From: Crossaster papposus
Lineage: Eukaryota; Echinodermata; Asteroidea; Velatida; Solasteridae
Assembly: GCA_037893245.1 (NCBI GenBank)
Contig: JBAIAA010000666.1
Span: 1 to 64,000 of the forward strand
DNA length: 64,000 bases
Reading direction: 5' to 3'
Shown: positions 14,301-27,957 of the stretch, one piece after another
Layout: the number at the start of each line of letters is the position of its first letter
Position numbering within the stretch: the stretch's first letter is position 1
Notes under the pieces: generated by a model
What the model saw: only the letters and a program-made list of their open reading frames with translations
Database searches by the model: none
Told to the model about the DNA's origin: nothing
Translations under genes and position numbers: made by a program

Positions 14301-17300
14301 CTATGGCGAATTTGAAACGCGTGTGTTAACGTTATAATTTTCAGAAAATCGAAATAAAATACTAACAAAGCATGCCCCGGGTCAAATTGCTAATTTTGCC
14401 ATTCCTGGAGGCCCCCCTCTATCTCCTAACACCCAGCCCCTTCCCGGGGCATGCTTTCCTTCATGCCCTTATTTGTGGGCGGGGATTGTGTGCACAAACC
14501 TATGGCGAATTTGAAACGCGTGTGTTAACGTTATAATTTTCAGAAAATCGAAATAAAATACTAACAAAGCATGCCCCGGGTCAAATTGCTAATTTTGCCA
14601 TTCCTGGAGGCCCCCCTCTATCTCCTAACACCCAGCCCCTTCCCGGGGCATGCTTTCCTTCATGCCCTTATTTGTGGGCGGGGATTGTGTGCACAAACCT
14701 ATGGCGAATTTGAAACGCGTGTGTTAACGTTATAATTTTCAGAAAATCGAAATAAAATACTAACAAAGCATGCCCCGGGTCAAATTGCTAATTTTGCCAT
14801 TCCTGGAGGCCCCCCTCTATCTCCTAACACCCAGCCCCTTCCCGGGGCATGCTTTCCTTCATGCCCTTATTTGTGGGCGGGGATTGTGTGCACAAACCTA
14901 TGGCGAATTTGAAACGCGTGTGTTAACGTTATAATTTTCAGAAAATCGAAATAAAATACTAACAAAGCATGCCCCGGGTCAAATTGCTAATTTTGCCATT
15001 CCTGGGGGCCCCCCTCTATCTCCTAACACCCAGCCCCTTCCCGGGGCATGCTTTCCTTCATGCCCTTATTTGTGGGCGGGGATTGTGTGCACAAACCTAT
15101 GGCGAATTTGAAACGCGTGTGTTAACGTTATAATTTTCAGAAAATCGAAATAAAATACTAACAAAGCATGCCCCGGGTCAAATTGCTAATTTTGCCATTC
15201 CTGGAGGCCCCCCTCTATCTCCTAACACCCAGCCCCTTCCCGGGGCATGCTTTCCTTCATGCCCTTATTTGTGGGCGGGGATTGTGTGCACAAACCTATG
15301 GCGAATTTGAAACGCGTGTGTTAACGTTATAATTTTCAGAAAATCGAAATAAAATACTAACAAAGCATGCCCCGGGTCAAATTGCAAATTTTGCCATTCC
15401 TGGAGGCCCCCCTCTATCTCCTAACACCCAGCCCCTTCCCGGGGCATGCTTTCCTTCATGCCCTTATTTGTGGGCGGGGATTGTGTGCACAAACCTATGG
15501 CGAAGTTGAAACGCGTGTGTTAACGTTATAATTTTCAGAAAATCGAAATAAAATACTAACAAAGCATGCCCCGGGTCAAATTGCTAATTTTGCCATTCCT
15601 GGAGGCCCCCCTCTATCTCCTAACACCCAGCCCCTTCCCGGGGCATGCTTTCCTTCATGCCCTTATTTGTGGGCGGGGATTGTGTGCACAAACCTATGGC
15701 GAATTTGAAACGCGTGTGTTAACGTTATAATTTTCAGAAAATCGAAATAAAATACTAACAAAGCATGCCCCGGGTCAAATTGCTAATTTTGCCATTCCTG
15801 GAGGCCCCCCTCTATCTCCTAACACCCAGCCCCTTCCCGGGGCATGCTTTCCTTCATGCCCTTATTTGTGGGCGGGGATTGTGTGCACAAACCTATGGCG
15901 AATTTGAAACGCGTGTGTTAACGTTATAATTTTCAGAAAATCGAAATAAAATACTAACAAAGCATGCCCCGGGTCAAATTGCAAATTTTGCCATTCCTGG
16001 AGGCCCCCCTCTATCTCCTAACACCCAGCCCCTTCCCGGGGCATGCTTTCCTTCATGCCCTTATTTGTGGGCGGGGATTGTGTGCACAAACCTATGGCGA
16101 ATTTGAAATGCGTGTGTTAACGTTATAATTTTCAGAAAATCGAAATAAAATACTAACAAAGCATGCCCCGGGTCAAATTGCTAATTTTGCCATTCCTGGA
16201 GGCCCCCCTCTATCTCCTAACACCCAGCCCCTTCCCGGGGCATGCTTTCCTTCATGCCCTTATTTGTGGGCGGGGATTGTGTGCACAAACCTATGGCGAA
16301 TTTGAAACGCGTGTGTTAACGTTATAATTTTCAGAAAATCGAAATAAAATACTAACAAAGCATGCCCCGGGTCAAATTGCTAATTTTGCCATTCCTGGAG
16401 GCCCCCCTCTATCTCCTAACACCCAGCCCCTTCCCGGGGCTTGCTTTCCTTCATGCCCTTATTTGTGGGCGGGGATTGTGTGCACAAACCTATGGCGAAT
16501 TTGAAACGCGTGTGTTAACGTTATAATTTTCAGAAAATCGAAATAAAATACTAACAAAGCATGCCCCGGGTCAAATTGCTAATTTTGCCATTCCTGGAGG
16601 CCCCCCTCTATCTCCTAACACCCAGCCCCTTCACGGGGCATGCTTTCCTTCATGCCCTTATTTGTGGGCGGGGATTGTGTGCACAAACCTATGGCGAATT
16701 TGAAACGCGTGTGTTAACGTTATAATTTTCAGAAAATCGAAATAAAATACTAACAAAGCATGCCCCGGGTCAAATTGCTAATTTTGCCATTCCTGGAGGC
16801 CCCCCTCTATCTCCTAACACCCAGCCCCTTCCCGGGGTATGCTTTCCTTCATGCCCTTATTTGTGGGCGGGGATTGTGTGCACAAACCTATGGCGAATTT
16901 GAAACGCGTGTGTTAACGTTATAATTTTCAGAAAATCGAAATAAAATACTAACAAAGCATGCCCCGGGTCAAATTGCTAATTTTGCCATTCCTGGAGGCC
17001 CCCCTCTATCTCCTAACACCCAGCCCCTTCCCGGGGCATGCTTTCCTCCATGCCCTTATTTGTGGGCGGGGATTGTGTGCACAAACCTATGGCGAATTTG
17101 AAACGCGTGTGTTAACGTTATAATTTTCAGAAAATCGAAATAAAATACTAACAAAGCATGCCCCGGGTCAAATTGCTAATTTTGCCATTCCTGGAGGCCC
17201 CCCTCTATCTCCTAACACCCAGCCCCTTCCCGGGGCATGCTTTCCTTCATGCCCTTATTTGTGGGCGGGGATTGTGTGCACAAACCTATGGCGAATTTGA

Positions 17301-18101
17301 AATGCGTGTGTTAACGTTATAATTTTCAGAAAATCGAAATAAAATACTAACAAAGCATGCCCCGGGTCAAATTGCTAATTTTGCCATTCCTGGAGGCCCC
17401 CCTCTATCTCCTAACACCCAGCCCCTTCCCGGGGCATGCTTTCCTTCATGCCCTTATTTGTGGGCGGGGATTGTGTGCACAAACCTATGGCGAATTTGAA
17501 ATGCGTGTGTTAACGTTATAATTTTCAGAAAATCGAAATAAAATACTAACAAAGCATGCCCCGGGTCAAATTGCTAATTTTGCCATTCCTGGAGGCCCCC
17601 CTCTATCTCCTAACACCCAGCCCCTTCCCGGGGCATGCTTTCCTTCATGCCCTTATTTGTGGGCGGGGATTGTGTGCACAAACCTATGGCGAATTTGAAA
17701 CGCGTGTGTTAACGTTATAATTTTCAGAAAATCGAAATAAAATACTAACAAAGCATGCCCCGGGTCAAATTGCTAATTTTGCCATTCCTGGAGGCCCCCC
17801 TCTATCTCCTAACACCCAGCCCCTTCCCGGGGCATGCTTTCCTTCATGCCCTTATTTGTGGGCGGGGATTGTGTGCACAAACCTATGGCGAATTTGAAAC
17901 GCGTGTGTTAACGTTATAATTTTCAGAAAATCGAAATAAAATACTAACAAAGCATGCCCCGGGTCAAATTGCTAATTTTGCCATTCCTGGAGGCCCCCCT
18001 CTATCTCCTAACACCCAGCCCCTTCCCGGGGCATGCTTTCCTTCATGCCCTTATTTGTGGGCGGGGATTGTGTGCACAAACCTATGGCGAATTTGAAACG
18101 C
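11364..18101 (+). repeat. Variant-rich flank of the forward array
   Basis: Monomers in this stretch differ from the reference by scattered substitutions and small indels. Examples are changes at 11364, 13076-13077, 13981, 14269, 15006, 15386, 15505, 15983, 16109, 16441, 16633, 16838 and 17048, and CGCG to TGCG at about 17303 and 17502. The last two lie exactly one monomer apart and were probably copied together. The change from near-perfect identity to frequent variants as the orientation switch is approached is typical of array edges, where unequal exchange homogenises less effectively. Confidence 0.8.
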
Positions 18102-18113
18102 CATATAAGATAT
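18102..18113. other. Orientation-switch junction of the satellite
   Basis: The forward array ends after GAAACGC at 18101. Twelve bases, CATATAAGATAT, follow, and from 18114 the reverse complement of the monomer begins with AAGCATGCCCCGGG. The two sides break at different monomer phases (position 189 on the left, position 126 on the right), so this is not a perfect palindrome centre. The spacer is A+T-rich and does not belong to the monomer. It joins arms of at least 18 kb and 22 kb, which makes a very large imperfect inverted repeat. Confidence 0.93.
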
Positions 18114-20410
18114 AAGCATGCCCCGGGAAGGGGCTGGGTGTTAGGAGATAGAGGGGGGCCTCCAGGAATGGCAAAATTAGCAATTTGACCCGGGGCATGC
18201 TTTGTTAGTATTTTATTTCGATTTTCTGAAAATTATAACGTTAACACACGCGTTTCAAATTCGCCATAGGTTTGTGCACACAATCCCCGCCCACAAATAA
18301 GGGCATGAAGAAAAGCATGCCCCGGGAAGGGGCTGGGTGTTAGGAGATAGAGGGGGGCCTCCAGGAATGGCAAAATTAGCAATTTGACCCGGGGCATGCT
18401 TTGTTAGTATTTTATTTCGATTTTCTGAAAATTATAACGTTAACACACGCGTTTCAAATTCGCCATAGGTTTGTGCACACAATCCCCGCCCACAAATAAG
18501 GGCATGAAGGAAAGCATGCCCCGGGAAGGGGCTGGGTGTTAGGAGATAGAGGGGGGCCTCTAGGAATGGCAAAATTAGCAATTTGACCCGGGGCATGCTT
18601 TGTTAGTATTTTATTTCGATTTTCTGAAAATTATAACGTTAACACACGCGTTTCAAATTCGCCATAGGTTTGTGCACACAATCCCCGCCCACAAATAAGG
18701 GCATGAAGGAAAGCATGCCCCGGGAAGGGGCTGGGTGTTAGGAGATAGAGGGGGGCCTCCAGGAATGGCAAAATTAGCAATTTGACCCGGGGCATGCTTT
18801 GTTAGTATTTTATTTCGATTTTCTGAAAATTATAACGTTAACACACGCGTTTCAAATTCGCCATAGGTTTGTGCACACAATCCCCGCCCACAAATAAGGG
18901 CATGAAGGAAAGCATGCCCCGGGAAGGGGCTGGGTGTTAGGAGATAGAGGGGGGCCTCCAGGAATGGCAAAATTAGCAATTTGACCCGGGGCATGCTTTG
19001 TTAGTATTTTATTTCGATTTTCTGAAAATTATAACGTTAACACACGCGTTTCAAATTCGCCATAGGTTTGTGCACACAATCCCCGCCCACAAATAAGGGC
19101 ATGAAGGAAAGCATGCCCCGGGAAGGGGCTGGGTGTTAGGAGATAGAGGGGGGCCTCCAGGAATGGCAAAATTAGCAATTTGACCCGGGGCATGCTTTGT
19201 TAGTATTTTATTTCGATTTTCTGAAAATTATAACGTTAACACACGCGTTTCAAATTCGCCATAGGTTTGTGCACACAATCCCCGCCCACAAATAAGGGCA
19301 TGAAGGAAAGCATGCCCCGGGAAGGGGCTGGGTGTTAGGAGATAGAGGGGGGCCTCCAGGAATGGCAAAATTAGCAATTTGACCCGGGGCATGCTTTGTT
19401 AGTATTTTATTTCGATTTTCTGAAAATTATAACGTTAACACACGCGTTTCAAATTCGCCATAGGTTTGTGCACACAATCCCCGCCCACAAATAAGGGCAT
19501 GAAGGAAAGCATGCCCCGGGAAGGGGCTGGGTGTTAGGAGATAGAGGGGGGCCTCCAGGAATGGCAAAATTAGCAATTTGACCCGGGGCATGCTTTGTTA
19601 GTATTTTATTTCGATTTTCTGAAAATTATAACGTTAACACACGCGTTTCAAATTCGCCATAGGTTTGTGCACACAATCCCCGCCCACAAATAAGGGCATG
19701 AAGGAAAGCATGCCCCGGGAAGGGGCTGGGTGTTAGGAGATAGAGGGGGGCCTCCAGGAATGGCAAAATTAGCAATTTGACCCGGGGCATGCTTTGTTAG
19801 TATTTTATTTCGATTTTCTGAAAATTATAACGTTAACACACGCGTTTCAAATTCGCCATAGGTTTGTGCACACAATCCCCGCCCACAAATAAGGGCATGA
19901 AGGAAAGCATGCCCCGGAAAGGGGCTGGGTGTTAGGAGATAGAGGGGGGCCTCCAGGAATGGCAAAATTAGCAATTTGACCCGGGGCATGCTTTGTTAGT
20001 ATTTTATTTCGATTTTCTGAAAATTATAACGTTAACACACGCGTTTCAAATTCGCCATAGGTTTGTGCACACAATCCCCGCCCACAAATAAGGGCATGAA
20101 GGAAAGCATGCCCCGGGAAGGGGCTGGGTGTTAGGAGATAGAGGGGGGCCTCCAGGAATGGCAAAATTAGCAATTTGACCCGGGGCATGCTTTGTTAGTA
20201 TTTTATTTCGATTTTCTGAAAATTATAACGTTAACACACGCGTTTCAAATTCGCCATAGGTTTGTGCACACAATCCCCGCCCACAAATAAGGGCATGAAG
20301 GAAAGCATGCCCCGGGAAGGGGCTGGGTGTTAGGAGATAGAGGGGGGCCTCCAGGAATGGCAAAATTAGCAATTTGACCCGGGGCATGCTTTGTTAGTAT
20401 TTTATTTCGA

Positions 20411-20830
20411 TTTTCTAAAAATTATAACGTTAACACACGCCTTTCAAATTCGCCATAGGTTTGTGCACACAATCCCCGCCCACAAATAAGGGCATGAAGG
20501 AAAGCATGCCCCGGGAAGGGGCTGGGTGTTAGGAGATAGAGGGGGGCCTCCAGGAATGGCAAAATTAGCAATTTGACCCGGGGCATGCTTTGTTAGTATT
20601 TTATTTCGATTTTCTGAAACACACGCGTTTCAAATTCGCCATAGGTTTGTGCACACAATCCCCGCCCACAAATAAGGGCATGAAGGAAAGCATGCCCCGG
20701 GAAGGGGCTGGGTGTTAGGAGATAGAGGGGGGGCCTCCAGGAATGGCAAAATTAGCAATTTGACCCGGGGCATGCTTTGTTAGTATTTTATTTCGATTTT
20801 CTAAAAATTATAACGTTAACACACGCGTTT
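20411..20830 (-). repeat. Variant cluster with 13-bp-deleted monomer, copy 1
   Basis: Adjacent monomers carry G to A at 20417 together with CGCG to CGCC in the same monomer, then a 13-bp deletion (a 186-bp monomer) near 20619, then a 7-G tract near 20727, then TCTAAAAATT at 20803. The same markers recur in the same order around 27964-28549, which shows that a multi-monomer segment was duplicated. The copies are not identical: copy 2 contains one extra monomer between the first marker and the deletion. Confidence 0.75.
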
Positions 20831-23800
20831 CAAATTCGCCATAGGTTTGTGCACACAATCCCCGCCCACAAATAAGGGCATGAAGGAAAGCATGCCCCGG
20901 GAAGGGGCTGGGTGTTAGGAGATAGAGGGGGGCCTCCAGGAATGGCAAAATTAGCAATTTGACCCGGGGCATGCTTTGTTAGTATTTTATTTCGATTTTC
21001 TGAAAATTATAACGTTAACACACGCGTTTCAAATTAGCCATAGGTTTGTGCACACAATCCCCGCCCACAAATAAGGGCATGAAGGAAAGCATGCCCCGGG
21101 AAGGGGCTGGGTGTTAGGAGATAGAGGGGGGCCTCCAGGAATGGCAAAATTAGCAATTTGACCCGGGGCATGCTTTGTTAGTATTTTATTTCGATTTTCT
21201 GAAAATTATAACGTTAACACACGCGTTTCAAATTCGCCATAGGTTTGTGCACACAATCCCCGCCCACAAATAAGGGCATGAAGGAAAGCATGCCCCGGGA
21301 AGGGGCTGGGTGTTAGGAGATAGAGGGGGGCCTCCAGGAATGGCAAAATTAGCAATTTGACCCTGGGCATGCTTTGTTAGTATTTTATTTCGATTTTCTG
21401 AAAATTATAACGTTAACACACGCGTTTCAAATTCGCCATAGGTTTGTGCACACAATCCCCGCCCACAAATAAGGGCATGAAGGAAAGCATGCCCCGGGAA
21501 GGGGCTGGGTGTTAGGAGATAGAGGGGGGCCTCCAGGAATGGCAAAATTAGCAATTTGACCCGGGGCATGCTTTGTTAGTATTTTATTTCGATTTTCTGA
21601 AAATTATAACGTTAACACACGCGTTTCAAATTCGCCATAGGTTTGTGCACACAATCCCCGCCCACAAATAAGGGCATGAAGGAAAGCATGCCCCGGGAAG
21701 GGGCTGGGTGTTAGGAGATAGAGGGGGGCCTCCAGGAATGGCAAAATTAGCAATTTGACCCGGGGCATGCTTTGTTAGTATTTTATTTCGATTTTCTGAA
21801 AATTATAACGTTAACACACGCGTTTCAAATTCGCCATAGGTTTGTGCACACAATCCCCGCCCACAAATAAGGGCATGAAGGAAAGCATGCCCCGGGAAGG
21901 GGCTGGGTGTTAGGAGATAGAGGGGGGCCTCCAGGAATGGCAAAATTAGCAATTTGACCCGGGGCATGCTTTGTTAGTATTTTATTTCGATTTTCTGAAA
22001 ATTATAACGTTAACACACGCGTTTCAAATTCGCCATAGGTTTGTGCACACAATCCCCGCCCACAAATAAGGGCATGAAGGAAAGCATGCCCCGGGAAGGG
22101 GCTGGGTGTTAGGAGATAGAGGGGGGCCTCCAGGAATGGCAAAATTAGCAATTTGACCCGGGGCATGCTTTGTTAGTATTTTATTTCGATTTTCTGAAAA
22201 TTATAACGTTAACACACGCGTTTCAAATTCGCCATAGGTTTGTGCACACAATCCCCGCCCACAAATAAGGGCATGAAGGAAAGCATGCCCCGGGAAGGGG
22301 CTGGGTGTTAGGAGATAGAGGGGGGCCTCCAGGAATGGCAAAATTAGCAATTTGACCCGGGGCATGCTTTGTTAGTATTTTATTTCGATTTTCTGAAAAT
22401 TATAACGTTAACACACGCGTTTCAAATTCGCCATAGGTTTGTGCACACAATCCCCGCCCACAAATAAGGGCATGAAGGAAAGCATGCCCCGGGAAGGGGC
22501 TGGGTGTTAGGAGATAGAGGGGGGCCTCCAGGAATGGCAAAATTAGCAATTTGACCCGGGGCATGCTTTGTTAGTATTTTATTTCGATTTTCTGAAAATT
22601 ATAACGTTAACACACGCGTTTCAAATTAGCCATAGGTTTGTGCACACAATCCCCGCCCACAAATAAGGGCATGAAGGAAAGCATGCCCCGGGAAGGGGCT
22701 GGGTGTTAGGAGATAGAGGGGGGCCTCCAGGAATGGCAAAATTAGCAATTTGACCCGGGGCATGCTTTGTTAGTATTTTATTTCGATTTTCTGAAAATTA
22801 TAACGTTAACACACGCGTTTCAAATTCGCCATAGGTTTGTGCACACAATCCCCGCCCACAAATAAGGGCATGAAGGAAAGCATGCCCCGGGAAGGGGCTG
22901 GGTGTTAGGAGATAGAGGGGGGCCTCCAGGAATGGCAAAATTAGCAATTTGACCCGGGGCATGCTTTGTTAGTATTTTATTTCGATTTTCTGAAAATTAT
23001 AACGTTAACACACGCGTTTCAAATTCGCCATAGGTTTGTGCACACAATCCCCGCCCACAAATAAGGGCATGAAGGAAAGCCCCCCGGGAAGGGGCTGGGT
23101 GTTAGGAGATAGAGGGGGGCCTCCAGGAATGGCAAAATTAGCAATTTGACCCGGGGCATGCTTTGTTAGTATTTTATTTCGATTTTCTGAAAATTATAAC
23201 GTTAACACACGCGTTTCAAATTCGCCATAGGTTTGTGCACACAATCCCCGCCCACAAATAAGGGCATGAAGGAAAGCATGCCCCGGGAAGGGGCTGGGTG
23301 TTAGGAGATAGAGGGGGGCCTCCAGGAATGGCAAAATTAGCAATTTGACCCGGGGCATGCTTTGTTAGTATTTTATTTCGATTTTCTGAAAATTATAACG
23401 TTAACACACGCGTTTCAAATTCGCCATAGGTTTGTGCACACAATCCCCGCCCACAAATAAGGGCATGAAGGAAAGCATGCCCCGGGAAGGGGCTGGGTGT
23501 TAGGAGATAGAGGGGGGCCTCCAGGAATGGCAAAATTAGCAATTTGACCCGGGGCATGCTTTGTTAGTATTTTATTTCGATTTTCTGAAAATTATAACGT
23601 TAACACACGCGTTTCAAATTCGCCATAGGTTTGTGCACACAATCCCCGCCCACAAATAAGGGCATGAAGGAAAGCATGCCCCGGGAAGGGGCTGGGTGTT
23701 AGGAGATAGAGGGGGGCCTCCAGGAATGGCAAAATTAGCAATTTGACCCGGGGCATGCTTTGTTAGTATTTTATTTCGATTTTCTGAAAATTATAACGTT

Positions 23801-26800
23801 AACACACGCGTTTCAAATTCGCCATAGGTTTGTGCACACAATCCCCGCCCACAAATAAGGGCATGAAGGAAAGCATGCCCCGGGAAGGGGCTGGGTGTTA
23901 GGAGATAGAGGGGGGCCTCCAGGAATGGCAAAATTAGCAATTTGACCCGGGGCATGCTTTGTTAGTATTTTATTTCGATTTTCTGAAAATTATAACGTTA
24001 ACACACGCGTTTCAAATTCGCCATAGGTTTGTGCACACAATCCCCGCCCACAAATAAGGGCATGAAGGAAAGCATGCCCCGGGAAGGGGCTGGGTGTTAG
24101 GAGATAGAGGGGGGCCTCCAGGAATGGCAAAATTAGCAATTTGACCCGGGGCATGCTTTGTTAGTATTTTATTTCGATTTTCTGAAAATTATAACGTTAA
24201 CACACGCGTTTCAAATTCGCCATAGGTTTGTGCACACAATCCCCGCCCACAAATAAGGGCATGAAGGAAAGCATGCCCCGGGAAGGGGCTGGGTGTTAGG
24301 AGATAGAGGGGGGCCTCCAGGAATGGCAAAATTAGCAATTTGACCCGGGGCATGCTTTGTTAGTATTTTATTTCGATTTTCTGAAAATTATAACGTTAAC
24401 ACACGCGTTTCAAATTCGCCATAGGTTTGTGCACACAATCCCCGCCCACAAATAAGGGCATGAAGGAAAGCATGCCCCGGGAAGGGGCTGGGTGTTAGGA
24501 GATAGAGGGGGGCCTCCAGGAATGGCAAAATTAGCAATTTGACCCGGGGCATGCTTTGTTAGTATTTTATTTCGATTTTCTGAAAATTATAACGTTAACA
24601 CACGCGTTTCAAATTCGCCATAGGTTTGTGCACACAATCCCCGCCCACAAATAAGGGCATGAAGGAAAGCATGCCCCGGGAAGGGGCTGGGTGTTAGGAG
24701 ATAGAGGGGGGCCTCCAGGAATGGCAAAATTAGCAATTTGACCCGGGGCATGCTTTGTTAGTATTTTATTTCGATTTTCTGAAAATTATAACGTTAACAC
24801 ACGCGTTTCAAATTCGCCATAGGTTTGTGCACACAATCCCCGCCCACAAATAAGAGCATGAAGGAAAGCATGCCCCGGAAAGGGGCTGGGTGTTAGGAGA
24901 TAGAGGGGGGCCTCCAGGAATGGCAAAATTAGCAATTTGACCCGGGGCATGCTTTGTTAGTATTTTATTTCGATTTTCTGAAAATTATAACGTTAACACA
25001 CGCGTTTCAAATTCGCCATAGGTTTGTGCACACAATCCCCGCCCACAAATAAGGGCATGAAGGAAAGCATGCCCCGGGAAGGGGCTGGGTGTTAGGAGAT
25101 AGAGGGGGGCCTCCAGGAATGGCAAAATTAGCAATTTGACCCGGGGCATGCTTTGTTAGTATTTTATTTCGATTTTCTGAAAATTATAACGTTAACACAC
25201 GCGTTTCAAATTCGCCATAGGTTTGTGCACACAATCCCCGCCCACAAATAAGGGCATGAAGGAAAGCATGCCCCGGGAAGGGGCTGGGTGTTAGGAGATA
25301 GAGGGGGGCCTCCAGGAATGGCAAAATTAGCAATTTGACCCGGGGCATGCTTTGTTAGTATTTTATTTCGATTTTCTGAAAATTATAACGTTAACACACG
25401 CGTTTCAAATTCGCCATAGGTTTGTGCACACAATCCCCGCCCACAAATAAGGGCATGAAGGAAAGCATGCCCCGGGAAGGGGCTGGGTGTTAGGAGATAG
25501 AGGGGGGCCTCCAGGAATGGCAAAATTAGCAATTTGACCCGGGGCATGCTTTGTTAGTATTTTATTTCGATTTTCTGAAAATTATAACGTTAACACACGC
25601 GTTTCAAATTCGCCATAGGTTTGTGCACACAATCCCCGCCCACAAATAAGGGCATGAAGGAAAGCATGCCCCGGGAAGGGGCTGGGTGTTAGGAGATAGA
25701 GGGGGGCCTCCAGGAATGGCAAAATTAGCAATTTGACCCGGGGCATGCTTTGTTAGTATTTTATTTCGATTTTCTGAAAATTATAACGTTAACACACGCG
25801 TTTCAAATTCGCCATAGGTTTGTGCACACAATCCCCGCCCACAAATAAGGGCATGAAGGAAAGCATGCCCCGGGAAGGGGCTGGGTGTTAGGAGATAGAG
25901 GGGGGCCTCCAGGAATGGCAAAATTAGCAATTTGACCCGGGGCATGCTTTGTTAGTATTTTATTTCGATTTTCTGAAAATTATAACGTTAACACACGCGT
26001 TTCAAATTCGCCATAGGTTTGTGCACACAATCCCCGCCCACAAATAAGGGCATGAAGGAAAGCATGCCCCGGGAAGGGGCTGGGTGTTAGGAGATAGAGG
26101 GGGGCCTCCAGGAATGGCAAAATTAGCAATTTGACCCGGGGCATGCTTTGTTAGTATTTTATTTCGATTTTCTGAAAATTATAACGTTAACACACGCGTT
26201 TCAAATTCGCCATAGGTTTGTGCACACAATCCCCGCCCACAAATAAGGGCATGAAGGAAAGCATGCCCCGGGAAGGGGCTGGGTGTTAGGAGATAGAGGG
26301 GGGCCTCCAGGAATGGCAAAATTAGCAATTTGACCCGGGGCATGCTTTGTTAGTATTTTATTTCGATTTTCTGAAAATTATAACGTTAACACACGCGTTT
26401 CAAATTCGCCATAGGTTTGTGCACACAATCCCCGCCCACAAATAAGAGCATGAAGGAAAGCATGCCCCGGAAAGGGGCTGGGTGTTAGGAGATAGAGGGG
26501 GGCCTCCAGGAATGGCAAAATTAGCAATTTGACCCGGGGCATGCTTTGTTAGTATTTTATTTCGATTTTCTGAAAATTATAACGTTAACACACGCGTTTC
26601 AAATTCGCCATAGGTTTGTGCACACAATCCCCGCCCACAAATAAGGGCATGAAGGAAAGCATGCCCCGGGAAGGGGCTGGGTGTTAGGAGATAGAGGGGG
26701 GCCTCCAGGAATGGCAAAATTAGCAATTTGACCCGGGGCATGCTTTGTTAGTATTTTATTTCGATTTTCTGAAAATTATAACGTTAACACACGCGTTTCA

Positions 26801-27957
26801 AATTCGCCATAGGTTTGTGCACACAATCCCCGCCCACAAATAAGGGCATGAAGGAAATCATGCCCCGGGAAGGGGCTGGGTGTTAGGAGATAGAGGGGGG
26901 CCTCCAGGAATGGCAAAATTAGCAATTTGACCCGGGGCATGCTTTGTTAGTATTTTATTTCGATTTTCTGAAAATTATAACGTTAACACACGCGTTTCAA
27001 ATTCGCCATAGGTTTGTGCACACAATCCCCGCCCACAAATAAGGGCATGAAGGAAAGCATGCCCCGGGAAGGGGCTGGGTGTTAGGAGATAGAGGGGGGC
27101 CTCCAGGAATGGCAAAATTAGCAATTTGACCCGGGGCATGCTTTGTTAGTATTTTATTTCGATTTTCTGAAAATTATAACGTTAACACACGCGTTTCAAA
27201 TTCGCCATAGGTTTGTGCACACAATCCCCGCCCACAAATAAGGGCATGAAGGAAAGCATGCCCCGGGAAGGGGCTGGGTGTTAGGAGATAGAGGGGGGCC
27301 TCCAGGAATGGCAAAATTAGCAATTTGACCCGGGGCATGCTTTGTTAGTATTTTATTTCGATTTTCTGAAAATTATAACGTTAACACACGCGTTTCAAAT
27401 TCGCCATAGGTTTGTGCACACAATCCCCGCCCACAAATAAGAGCATGAAGGAAAGCATGCCCCGGAAGGGGCTGGGTGTTAGGAGATAGAGGGGGGCCTC
27501 CAGGAATGGCAAAATTAGCAATTTGACCCGGGGCATGCTTTGTTAGTATTTTATTTCGATTTTCTGAAAATTATAACGTTAACACACGCGTTTCAAATTC
27601 GCCATAGGTTTGTGCACACAATCCCCGCCCACAAATAAGGGCATGAAGGAAAGCATGCCCCGGGAAGGGGCTGGGTGTTAGGAGATAGAGGGGGGCCTCC
27701 AGGAATGGCAAAATTAGCAATTTGACCCGGGGCATGCTTTGTTAGTATTTTATTTTGATTTTCTGAAAATTATAACGTTAACACACGCGTTTAAAATTCG
27801 CCATAGGTTTGTGCACACAATCCCCGCCCACAAATAAGGGCATGAAGGAAAGCATGCCCCGGGAAGGGGCTGGGTGTTAGGAGATAGAGGGGGGCCTCCA
27901 GGAATGGCAAAATTAGCAATTTGACCCGGGGCATGCTTTGTTAGTATTTTATTTCGA

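Larger units (their letters stand above)
1..18101 (+). repeat. 199-bp satellite array, forward orientation
   Basis: This is a head-to-tail tandem array of a 199-bp monomer. Successive monomers begin with GTTATAATTTTCAG at 1, 200, 399 and so on. The block holds about 91 copies. From 1 to about 11.36 kb I saw only one substitution (C to T at 6567), so some 57 monomers are essentially identical. Beyond 11.36 kb variants accumulate: clustered changes around 11364-11531, a 3-bp gain and 1-bp loss near 12419-12459, and single-base changes about every one to two monomers up to 18 kb. The array stops inside a monomer (monomer position 189) at the orientation switch. No promoter or gene is visible. 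Open frames here, for example around 12989-13174, exist only because a variant at about 13076 removes a stop codon. Confidence 0.98.

Noticed and set aside
1-18101. CRISPR array
   Set aside because: The regular period could suggest one, but the whole 199-bp unit is identical from copy to copy, so there are no variable spacers, and no cas-like genes are present.
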